Assembly: GCF_020382885.2 (NCBI RefSeq)
Contig: NC_058507.1
Location: 15,001 to 79,000 of the forward strand
Source of the DNA: Scatophagus argus
Lineage: Eukaryota > Chordata > Actinopteri > Scatophagidae
Length of the DNA stretch: 64,000 bases
Direction: 5' to 3'
Shown: positions 10,017-25,753 of the stretch, piece after piece
How positions within the stretch are numbered: position 1 is the stretch's first letter
How the letters are laid out: the number at the start of each line of letters is the position of its first letter
Translations under genes and position numbers: made by a program
Notes under the pieces: generated by a model
What the model saw: only the letters and a program-made list of their open reading frames with translations
Told to the model about the DNA's origin: nothing
Databases searched by the model: none

Positions 10017-10200
10017 GTGACATGGATGGCCAGTGGACTGTCGGACATGCAGGCAGACCCATCCAGGACAGCGAGTCCGTTTCCAGCGGGGGCCTGTGGG
10101 GATGGACAGTGCCTATCCTGCTCCCTACAGATGGAGGGGGCAGTTTTCCTCTTCCTCCCCCTAACCCTAATCTTGCCCTACCCTAACCCTTCATCCCAAC
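10017..10200 (+). other. Coding-like segment plus telomere-like repeats, diverged copy
   Basis: The stretch GGGGATGGACAGTGCC followed by a CTGCTCC/GGAGGGGGCAG inverted repeat matches the 3' parts of modules A and B. As there, CCCTAACCCTAA-type repeats (about 10158-10192) follow at once. This shows the same module order ~9 kb further in. Confidence 0.4.
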
Positions 10201-10515
10201 TCCACGATCTTTTGTCACGGAGGAGATTTGTATCAGTGCCAAAGAAAAATAAAATTACTATTATTTTCAAAATACAAAATCGGACAAAAGACCATTTACT
10301 TTCCCTTCCAAATGGGAACCTGGAACTGGGAACTTAGATAATAGGGTAAAGAGGCTAATCCAACAGGACATGTGTAGCCTTAATTATTACACCCCGTTAA
10401 AAATACAACAAAATAATTATACATCCCGCCAGGAAGAAGGTAAAATTATCAGGTCACTCCAGAATAATTCTCATATTATCATAAAGCCAGCAGATAAGGG
10501 ATCCAAAATTGGACA
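10201..10515 (+). pseudogene. Penelope-like reverse transcriptase N-terminal fragment
   Basis: Translated from about 10370 the sequence gives a Ser/Leu-containing linker and then NNSHIIIKPADKGSKI, the conserved IKPADKG motif of Penelope-like reverse transcriptases. Upstream, in other frames, RPFTFPSKW and NRVKRLIQQD fit the preceding part of the same protein. It is cut off at about 10512 by unrelated sequence. It lies just downstream of hammerhead-like copy E and the coding-like segment. Confidence 0.6.
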
Positions 10516-10540
10516 AACAGCACTACATTCATTTTTTCAT

Positions 10541-10582
10541 AGTGTGTGTGTGTGTCTCTCTCTTTCTCTCTCTCTCCCTCGC
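10541..10582. repeat. GT/CT microsatellite
   Basis: A (GT)n run grades into (CT)n just after the Penelope fragment. Nothing else is recognisable up to about 10700. Confidence 0.85.
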
Positions 10583-10699
10583 AGCACTGTATCTAACGCG
10601 AATAAATGTAAGCAAAAAACTTTTCCCCACAAAAATGGTGACCGCAGCATACAATGCATTGCGAAATCATGTGCCCTTTTGAGCCCTATACTTTTATAG

Positions 10700-10850
10700 T
10701 GCTGTTTTTATATTTATAGCTAGTTTGCGTATTTCTTTATATGGGTTATTGGGCTTGTATCGGGACTAGTGAAACTAATTTCGTTCCACCTTATGTTTTT
10801 AACGTGTGAAATGACAATAAAGCTCCTTGAATATTTGAATCCTTGAATAA
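10700..10850 (+). mobile_element. LINE-like 3' end
   Basis: The sequence GTGAAATGACAATAAAGCTC followed by TTGAA(T) repeats is the 3' terminus style of fish CR1/L2-type LINEs. Only the noncoding tail is visible. Confidence 0.45.
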
Positions 10851-11040
10851 GACAGCTAAGGAAACTACAAAGCATAAAAACATTGAATTGGCAGTAGCTT
10901 CTAGTAAAACTGAAATAAAGGGCATTATAAAAAATAAAATGATGGAAAGATGGCAAAACAGACGAAAAGAAGAGAGGAAAGGACAATAATTTTATGGAAT
11001 TCAAAAGAGAGTGGGAGAAGTGAGGAGTGAAGGGGTAATA

Positions 11041-11285
11041 TCAACACTTAGGCTGGGACATACTCGCTTCATTAGTACATAATACAGAATGGAGAAACAT
11101 GCTACAGGTACATGTGATTTTTGTGAACAGGAGGAAATGACAGAACATGTAATAATCCAGACTAAGAAGTATAAAGAGAGAAAAATAAAGTTAATTAAAA
11201 GTCTTAGGGTAGTAAAAGTTCAGTTTGCCCTCATAGACATTTTAAGGAAGAGCTCAGGAGACGTTTGTTATCAAATCCTATTACC
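11041..11285 (+). pseudogene. LINE ORF2 C-terminal zinc-binding fragment
   Basis: The frame from 11089 reads GKHATGTCDFCEQ-like, then EEMTEHVI, a CxxC...H motif seen at the C-terminus of several LINE reverse transcriptases (RLRxGHT...C.C...E..EH). The upstream LGHTRF portion is present in another frame. It is an isolated, inactive fragment. Confidence 0.55.
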
Positions 11286-11324
11286 CATTACATTATTTTA
11301 TTTTTTCATCTTCATCCACACTCC

Positions 11325-11437
11325 ACACCAGTTGGTGGCGGTAATACACCATAACGCTGTTTGCCAACCGCCAATAAACGGAAGAAGAAGAAGAAAAACG
11401 ACGAAGAAGAAGAAGAAGAAGAAGAAGAAAGAAGGTG
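11325..11437 (+). mobile_element. Short retroposon with (GAA)n tail at the DKC1 promoter
   Basis: The motif CCAGTTGGTGGCGGTAATAC and later GCCAACCGCCAATAAACG is a dispersed fish retroposon 3' end, followed by an imperfect GAA run that ends about 30 bp before the DKC1 ATG. It must therefore lie in or next to the DKC1 5' UTR or core promoter. Confidence 0.55.
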
Positions 11438-11465
11438 GTCTGCGAGTTCAGTCTCTTATTGCAAG

Positions 11466-17346
<5,881 letters not shown>

Positions 17347-17502
17347 CCACAGGAACAAAGTGATGGACTCCCCCCACTGCCACACCTGTCTGAATGCAAC
17401 AATATACAACAATAGACTGCATGAATGTGGGAAGTTTTTGGTTTTTATATAAATGTTTTCTGCTGTAAATACCTAAACAAGTAAACCTGTTTGTAATTTC
17501 AA

Positions 17503-17508
17503 AATAAA
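17503..17508 (+). terminator. DKC1 polyadenylation signal
   Basis: AATAAA lies 157 bp after the stop codon and is followed by a GT-rich stretch, a normal mammalian/fish cleavage signal layout. Confidence 0.75.
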
Positions 17509-17720
17509 GGTTTGTTTTCTGTATTTGTCATCTTCCGTGTGCTGATGGAAGGATTTCAGGCTGATAAGGCGCTTACGTATTTCAAATGTATAAAATTAGC
17601 CGTGGCTGAGGGTGACAGTCGACAGCGTCTGGACCGCCGCCGTATGAGCTACAGCAAAACCAAGTAAACTTCACTTTAGAAATGCTCGGGTCAAGTTTTG
17701 AAGGACATGATGTACGACCT

Positions 17721-17930
17721 GGGGCAGTCGTGGATCAGCGGTTAGGGTGTCGGACCCGTAACCGGTGGATCGCTGGTTCGATCCCCCCCGTTCGGTCCCC
17801 GGGCGCTGAACGCGGTCGCCCACTGCCCCGGGTTTGCTGTGTGTGTGTGCACGTCACTTGGGTGGGTTAAATGCAGAGCACGAATTTCGTTGGAGTGAGT
17901 TCCCTCCAATGACGAAATATGTCACTTTCA
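17721..17930 (+). mobile_element. tRNA-derived SINE, copy 1
   Basis: The head GGGGCAGTCGTGGATCAGCG with GGTTAGGGTG is A-box-like, and GCTGGTTCGATCCC is a B box. The tail runs through GGGTGGGTTAAATGCAGAGC to GTTCCCTCCAATGACG and ends GTCACTTTCA. Sister copies lie at 24523-24753, 27344-27556 and 45137-45392, and an inverted tail fragment at 18703-18750. Confidence 0.85.
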
Positions 17931-18469
17931 CTTTGATCTTTCATCATCAGCTGAAACTAAAATAATTCTTTTATTATTCTTTTGTACTTTATTTACAGCT
18001 ACATTAGGTTTCTGAACAGGACACAAATATTAATTTAAATTAGAGTCTTAAAATTGGAATGAGCCTGTCAAACAAACCATGTTGATTTGTTGAATCATGA
18101 TTTCCTCCAGGTTGGACTTGGCTGGGACATATTTGCGTTCTTGATACCTTGACAGACATACAGATTTTCAGACTGCAGGTTTGTCACACCTTCTGGGACA
18201 TGAGTGAAAGACATCCCATCAGTTGGACAAGAAGCAGCTTTGACAAGTTGAATTAAATTGGTCTCAGTTCTGTATTAGTTATTAATACTAATCCGGTTGT
18301 ACACTTTGTAGTTCAATCTGACAGGATTTATTTTAAAACACTTAAGATTTTGACTGAAATTGAATTAGTCTGAATATTAAACAAAATTCAACTTGCAAAA
18401 ACTTTTGAAGCTGTAGCATGTGGTTTGCTTTTGTTTAAACTGAATATTTTGCTTCATGTTAAAACAACC

Positions 18470-18800
18470 CACAGTCAGAGAGCCTGATGTCTGTCTCTCT
18501 GTCTGGCCGTCCACATTGAGCCGGGGTCTGCTTTGAGGTTTCTGCCTGTTAAAAGGCAGTGTTTCCTCTCCACTGTCACAAAGTGCTTGCTGATGGGGGA
18601 ATGTTGGCTTCTCTGTATTAAAGAATTTAATGAAAGAGTTTGGTCTTGACCTGCTCTAATTGGAAAGTGTCATGAGATAACTGTTGGAAAGGAAAGGAAA
18701 GGAAAGTGACATATCTTGTCATTGGAGGGAACTCACTCCAACGAAATTTGTTGTTGTGATTTGGCGCCATATAAATATATTAAATTATTACTGAGTTGCT
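18470..18800 (+). mobile_element. LINE-2-like 3' end with inserted SINE fragment
   Basis: The segment GAGGTTTCTGCCTGTTAAAA through GACCTGCTCTAATT and GGCGCCATATAAATA is a common fish LINE-type 3' region. It is split by an inverted 3' fragment of the tRNA-SINE (18703-18750). The rest of the DKC1-to-F-box interval (17931-19198) shows no gene. Confidence 0.55.
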
Positions 18801-19198
18801 ATTTTTACACAAAGGTACGTATGGAGACTTTTGGAAAATCATGCTGCACATGATCTCCCTGAGCTGCAGTTAGAAATTGCTGGTTATTGCTGGCACTAAT
18901 CTGTGTGGCCACACCTCTTTAGATGTCAGCCATTTTGAATTTTATTTATACACAGAAATTAATTCAGCAATAGTTTGTTTTAACTGTCATAACTCCATGT
19001 TACTGTAAGTAGCCTATCACATTAAAGCTTCATTTGGATTTACTTTGTCAGTAAAAGCTGCTGATTTGATGAAGATGATACTTGAGCACCGTTACCCATC
19101 ATGCAGCAGTGATGGCAGCTGATATTTAATTCTTTTACAAGAACAAACTGTTGGTGTGATGTCACAGCAGGTGTTGTGCCCACGCGCAGTCTGATTGG

Positions 19199-22100
19199 TT
19201 AGACACATTGGCATGTGAGCGGTTCTCTGTGTGAGCTGGTGATAACTCGCACTCTGTGATTGGTCAGTTTCTGCAGGTCAGAGATCAGCTGTAGTAGACG
19301 AGGACTCGGCTCGTACATGATCCAGTTTGGGTTGCTTGGATCTGGTCTGAAGTACGGATCCAGAACCTCCAGAGTGTCAAGCTGCTGCAGCTGCTGCAGA
19401 CACAGGAAGTCACCGTCTGACACATGATGGTGTCTGAAACACAACAAACATGGTTACTATGGAATAGAGTGTTTCATCCATGCTAGTTTTATGTGAGTTT
19501 TAATCCATTTTAAACTAGTTTCTCCTGAAAGTTAATTTTCTGGCAATTTGGATTGAAAACCAGTTATTGATCCAGTTATTGATAATTGATTATGAGGAAT
19601 CTCCTTATTTCATCAGAGGTTACTTTACTGGTAATTTCTACAAGTCAGAGTTGACAATTCATGAAAGTATGATACATGCACTGAAGAAAGGTCTTCAGGT
19701 GTCAGTAACTCACCTGATTCGGAGTGTTTTCAGGTGAGGGAACAGATGTGGGAGGTGTCTGACCAGGCTAGAGGAGGAGCCCCAGGGCTCTAGGTGCAGG
19801 TGTTCCAGGTGAGGGGCTCTATGTGATACAACCTGCAGATCTTCAGGCTGTAGATCCACACAGAGGGTCAGACTGAGAAGGGAGGATGGCAGGAAGTCAG
19901 CATACACTGCCAGAGGATGGCCACCTATTGGACATTGTGAGGTCATCAACACACCTCTGGACAAACATTCACAGGTGCTTCACAGCAACACAAACACAAA
20001 AGATCCTGAAGGTAATGAATGAGTTACTGCGCAAATTGGACTCAAAATGAAAACTATAAAAGAAATAACTGTGAAAACAGTAGAAATACAAGTGGAAGAT
20101 GATGCTCACCATGCACACTGAGACTGCGGAGCTGCGGGAGTGAAGTCAGCCATGTTTGCAGGTGACAGGTGGGTCCGGGTACAGAGTACAGGTGGAAGAT
20201 TGACAGGCTTTGGAGGTGGGACAAAGGCTGCAGAACTTCCTTTGTCACCAAGGCATCGTAGTTCAACAACTGTAGGTCAGAGAGCTGCAGAGCTCCACTG
20301 CCTGCCGGAAAACATACCTGTTGTCACACCTGTTAGTGAATATTTTATTTTTATCATAAAACTCTCTTTTTTGCTACTCCAGACTTTATCTGAGTACAAA
20401 CTGCTGATGTTTAATAGCACCATCTGTGCAGTTTCTACCTGGATACCACACGTCATGACGTGTGACACTGAGCAGTTTGACTTGTTAACTGACTGTCACG
20501 TTGCTAAACCTTCATTAGATTCCAATTAGTATTCACAGTGAATCACTGAGGGTTTAACAACCTACAAAGTTAATAATATGCTGAAACTCTGAACGTGACA
20601 TCCTCTGGGTAGATGTGCAGGAGTTACCACGTAATGGAGCCTGGTTACACATACCTCATTAACTAATTTACCTGTGCTCATTTACTGTTTTAAAGGACTT
20701 CTATCGCTCTGTTTCCCGTGCTGCCTTGGGACTCTCTGACCACTGCATGGTCCATCTCATCCCAACCTACAGGCAGAAGTTAAAATCAGCAAAGCCTGTA
20801 GTGAGGACAATTAAGAGATGGACAGCTGAGTCAAAGCTGGAGTTACAGGCCTGCTTTGACTGCACCGACTGAAGTGTCTTCAAGGCTGCAGCCACAGACC
20901 TGGATTAACTGACTGACACTGTGACATCCTGCATCAGTTTTTGTGAGGACTCTTGCGTGCAGACCAAAACCTTCTGCACATACAACAACAATAAACCATG
21001 GTTCACCTACAAACTCAGGAAGCTGCGCCAGGCTAAAGAGGAGGCCCACAGAAGTGGGGACAGGGCCCTGTACAAACAGGCCAGGAACACACTGACGAGG
21101 GAGATCAGAGCTACAAAGAGGTGCTACTCTGAGAAGCTGAAAAACAAAACAACCCTACTTGAGGAGGACTAAGGCTCCAGTGACCCCTATCAACATCAAA
21201 GGGGCCACTGTGGAGGTGGTGGAGGAGTACAAATACCTGGGGGTGTACTTAGACCACAAACTAGACTGGTGCAAGAACGTGGACATGGTCTACAGAAAGG
21301 GCCAGAGCCGCCTCTACTTTCTGAGGCGGCTGAGGTCCTTCAACATCTGCAGGACGATGCTGAGGATGTTCTATGAGTCGGTGGTGTCCAGTGCCATCAC
21401 ATATGCTGCTGCCTGCTGGGGCAGCTGCCTGAGGGTGAGGGACACTAACAGACTCAATAGAATCATCAAGAAGGCCACCATGTTGTGGGAGAGGAACTGG
21501 ACTCTCTGACAGTGGTGTCTGAGAGGAGGATGTTGTCCAAAATAAGGACGATACTGGACTTTCCCTCTCACCCTCTCCACAATGTGCTGATCAGCTACAG
21601 GAGCTCGTTCAGCCACAGACTCTGACTCCCATGATGCACCACAGAGTCGACACAGGAAATCATTCCTGCCTGTCGCCATCAAACTGCTAAACTCTGCACT
21701 GTGAGGGACACACATACTTTATATATACAATGTATATATTGGTTTTTTACACATGTACATGCCTGTTTTTTTAAATTTTCTTTAAAAATTTGAACACATT
21801 TGTAAATACCTGTACTTTGAGATTTTAGTTTTTGTTTATTCTATTTTTATTGCTTATCCTATTTTTATACTCCTCATTTTTCACCTTTCTTGGTCGGGAA
21901 TACTGCAAGTGCAATGTCTGTAAGAACAAGAATTTCCCTTCAGAGATAAATAAAGGAATTCTGATTCTGATTCTGAAGTGTCTGAGAGACATCACCAACT
22001 ACAGGAGCCCATCCCCCCACCCTGTGGGTAACAAGGTACTGGCAGAGGAGCTGAACAGCTTCTACTGCCGGTTTTCACACCCTCCACCCACCTCATCCAC

Positions 22101-24151
22101 AACACTCAACCTCTGTGCCATACCTGACCCCTGACCCCCTCCCCCCTCAACTCAGACCTCCTACCAGCACTGAAGGTCAATATGGAGGAGGTGCATCGGC
22201 TCTTCCAGAAGCAGAAGACCAGGAAGGCTCCAGGACCTGATGGAGTGTCCCCCTCCTGCCTCAGAATCTGCGCTGACCAGCTGGCACCCATCTTCACCCA
22301 GATCTTCAACAGATCTCTGGAGCTCAGTGAAGTACCCTCCTGCTTCAAACGTTCCACCATCATCCCAGTCCCCAAAAAAACCACCATCACGGGGTTGATA
22401 GACTACAGACCCGTCGCCCTGACGTCTGTGGTCATGAAATCTTTCGAGAGGTTGGTGCTGAACCATCACAGGCCCCCGGCTTGACCCCCTGCAGTTTGCC
22501 TACCAGGCAAACCGGTCGGTGGATGACGCAGTCAACATGGGACGGCACCTTGACACCCCAGGGACATATGCCAGAATCCTGTTTGTGGACTTCAGCTCTG
22601 CGTTCAACACCATCATTCCAGAAATCCTCCACCAGAAGCTCTCAGAGCTCACAGTGCCGGCCTCCACCTCTCAGTGGATCTACAACTTCCTGACTGACAG
22701 GAGGCAGCAGGTGAGGCTGGGGAGCATCACCTTCGGCATCAGGTCCATCAGTACCGGCGCCCCCCAGCGGTGTGTTCTTTCCCCGCTGCTCTTCTCCCTA
22801 TACACAAACGACTGCTCCTCATGGGACCCGTCCGTTAAACTACTTAAGTTTGCGGACGACACAACAGTAGTTGGCCTTATCAGGGAGGGTGATGAGGCTG
22901 CCTACAGACGTGAAGTAGACCAGCTGGTGCTCTGGTGTGGTCGGAACAACCTGGAGCTTAACCTGCTCAAGACTGTGGAGATGACAGTGGACTTTAGAAG
23001 GAACCCACCCACCTTACCCCCCCCACCATCCTCAACAACACAGTTAAGTTCCTGGGAACTAAAATCACCCAGGATCTCAAGTGGAAGTCCCATGTAGACC
23101 TCATCAGGAAGAAACAACTGTTTGATCTGCTTCCTTCTGGCTTCCCTTCCCCCTTTTGTATGGTGCACAGGAGAGAGAAAAATTCCGGAGTCAAATTCCT
23201 TGTATGGTCACACGTACTTGGCAAATAAAGCTGATTCTAATTCTGATTCTTACCTGTGAGGTGGGCAGGTCTGAAGAAGTCATGTGATAGCATCTTGTAG
23301 GTGATCATAGTCCAGGACAGGTGTTTCAGTTTGGTCAGGTGAGTCAAGATGCCACTGAGCGTCGGAACTCTCAGGCTGCCATCGTGATGCAGCAGCAGTG
23401 AGGTGAGACGAGTCAGGTGACTGACAGCCGCCAACAGTTGAGAGGCAGTACAGGTGATCTGCACATTACAGAGGCTCAACTGCGTCAGCTGATGACTCAG
23501 AGGAAACAGGAAGTTGCCGTTCTTTAACGGTACGGAACAGTTAGTGATGGACAGTTGACACAGCCAGTGGAACAGTTTCAGCTCATCAACGCTCCCTTCC
23601 ATCCAGTGGTCTAGTTGCAGTGCATCAAGAGCAGGAAGCCAGTTGGAGAGCTGCTTCAGGTGTTTCCTCTTACCTGAACGCACTGACACACTGCCCACGT
23701 GCCTCTGAGCCAGACTGTGCCAGAAAGGCCTGTTGTACCGAGAGAAGTTTCGCAGCACCACACTAAAGCCTCGCCAGAGGGGGCGGGACTTATCCAACAG
23801 GTGTTTGAAGTGTGAACAGGTGCAGCGCACGCTCAGTTTGTCTCGCCAGGACAGGAAGCTGAACACTTGCAGCCACAGCTCACCAGGAAGCTGCAGCGCT
23901 GACATCACACCACAACTGCTGAGGTCAGACAGTATGGACTGATTATTACTGATGTCTGAGTCAGGAGGAAAACGTAGTGCTGACATCACTACGCCCTGAA
24001 CACGACAACAACACGTTAACAACAAAGTAACAGTGCGGTCTGACAGATCGGCTGTATCAGTTATTGCTTCTGCGATTTGATCGCTCCTCGCCTCTTCTTC
24101 TGCGGCTGCCACTTCCGAACGTGTCAGTGAACAGAGGTTGTGCGTGAGCAA
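19199..24151 (-). CDS. F-box/leucine-rich-repeat protein
   Basis: This is probably a substrate-recognition subunit of an SCF ubiquitin ligase, since the F-box binds SKP1. Four exons on the minus strand join in frame: 24151-23254, 20301-20110, 19924-19714, 19433-19199, giving 511 aa from the first ATG. In-frame ATGs at 23986 (456 aa) and 23905 (429 aa) are also plausible; the last sits just before the F-box. The F-box is at residues ~87-130 ([17 protein letters not shown]...). Irregular Leu-rich repeats follow, such as [23 protein letters not shown] and HLKTLRIR. I cannot assign a specific FBXL name. Intron 1 is expanded by nested LINEs. It is convergent with DKC1. Confidence 0.8.
20697..23250 (+). 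mobile_element. Nested LINE insertions in intron 1 of the F-box gene
   Basis: The outer LINE gives [19 protein letters not shown], then stops after CYSEKLKN (~21145). It resumes at [18 protein letters not shown] (~21980) and runs through [41 protein letters not shown] and [13 protein letters not shown]. It ends at AATAAAGCTGATTCTAATTC. Between 21150 and 21979 lies the 3' part of a second LINE ([15 protein letters not shown]) with its own AATAAA(GGAATTCTGATTCT) tail, inserted inside the first. Both have broken frames. The family is CR1/L2-like, exact name not assigned. Confidence 0.8.
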
Positions 24152-25753
24152 TAAGAGGTCTTACTCTGACAGTTTCTTCTGAACTAAGGACCCACGTTAA
24201 AACTGCTTGAGCATAAGCACATTTTTCTACTTTGATGTTATGTCATCAATATTTTGGACTCATTCTGTTTACACCACTATTATATTTTATTTGTCCCCAC
24301 AAAACAATCACATAAACGTAAACCGATTTAAATAGAAAATATGAAAAACGCAAGTTAAAATAGTTTAAGGGTTAGTTAAACTGTGGATAAACGCATAAAA
24401 GAGAGTTTTATATGTTTTTTATCGGTTTTTGTTGGAATGAATGTCACAAAATCGTTTAAACAAACTAGGAACATTTGATAAACTCAAACGCATAGTGCAG
24501 TATTGTTAACACTTGCTGTGTTGGGGCAGTCGTGGATCAGCAGTTAGGGTGTCGGACCTGTAACCGGTGGATCGCTGGTTCAATTCCCCGTACCGGTGTC
24601 CATGGCTGAGGTACCCTTGAGCACAGTACCTAACCCCCACTGCCCCGGGTTTGCTGTGTGTGTGTGTGTGTGCACGTCACTTGGGTGGGTTAAATGCAGA
24701 GCACGAATTTCGTTGGAGTGAGTTCCCTCCAATGACAAAATATGTCACTTTCATCTTTCATCTTTCTTTATGTGTGTGAGAGAGATTTTCTGTAAATGCG
24801 TAAGACATAAATATTAAAAGAACAAATAATTACAATAATAACCACAAACTTAGTTACAACAGGTGATTCCACATTCAAGCAAGCAAAATCATTTCAGTCA
24901 CTTGGATTGAGAATAAACACACACTCGTTTCATCATCACAACGCAGCACCAGAACCTGCACACTCAAAGTTCCACCGTTTGTCCGCCTTTCTCTGCAGCT
25001 GGATGAATCGCAGTGTGTGTTCAGAGCGCAGCGTGTCTCCAGTGAATTTCATCAGAACGGTTCAAAGTCCACACAAACTACAGAGTGAGACCTCCCATCA
25101 TAAAACATCCCGTCCGTGTGCTGACGTCACTGTCAGTAAACGAGCCTCAGCCTGACAAATCAGGGCTCAGATATTTTGTTTATACTGATGTGGAAAAGTA
25201 CAAATAAACTACTGCAGTATCATCAGTTAGCTAACCAAATTAAGAGAATGCACACTATAGAACAGTTACTGCAGTATTAGCATGTGGCCAACTGTTTGAA
25301 GTGAACTCGTTTTAAATCTAAAATAGAACAGATTTATTCAGTTCATAACTTAAGATAGTTTAAATTCCCTACTGTAACTTGATTAAAAGAAAAAATAGGT
25401 AATTTATTAAGTGACTAAAACTCTCCAATAAATAAATCAGTGATCCTTTACGTTATCTACTTTGAGTGTAATAAACTATTACCAATAAAAAACGTGCAGA
25501 CAGCTTCTGTCGTTACTGATTGATTGTTGTTATTGATGATGATGGTGGTGATTCTTCCTGTCGTCATGTTGAATGCGTCTTCTTTTTGACAGTGGAGTCG
25601 TTTTCTTGTTTCAGTGTTTTTGTGTTCACGTCAACAAGTGAATATAAAGTGGCCGATCAGCAGGGGGCGCTGACTGAAGAGGAGAACCACCGCAGAAGAA
25701 GTCGAATCCGGAAGCGTTAAGTTTATTGTGCGCTGTGAGGATTCGCGGAGCAG
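24152..25753. promoter_or_regulatory. Head-to-head interval between F-box gene and CINP
   Basis: The 1.6-kb gap separates the start codons of two divergently transcribed genes, so their promoters must lie here. A SINE sits at 24523-24753. No other gene is seen; small open frames at 24907 and 25520 show no support. Confidence 0.4.
24523..24753 (+). mobile_element. tRNA-derived SINE, copy 2
   Basis: Same family as 17721-17930, with complete head (A box, B box) and the GTCACTTTCA end. Confidence 0.85.

Noticed and set aside
20140..20529. A 129-codon + strand ORF
   Set aside because: It overlaps exon 2 of the F-box gene in antisense and continues into intron sequence.
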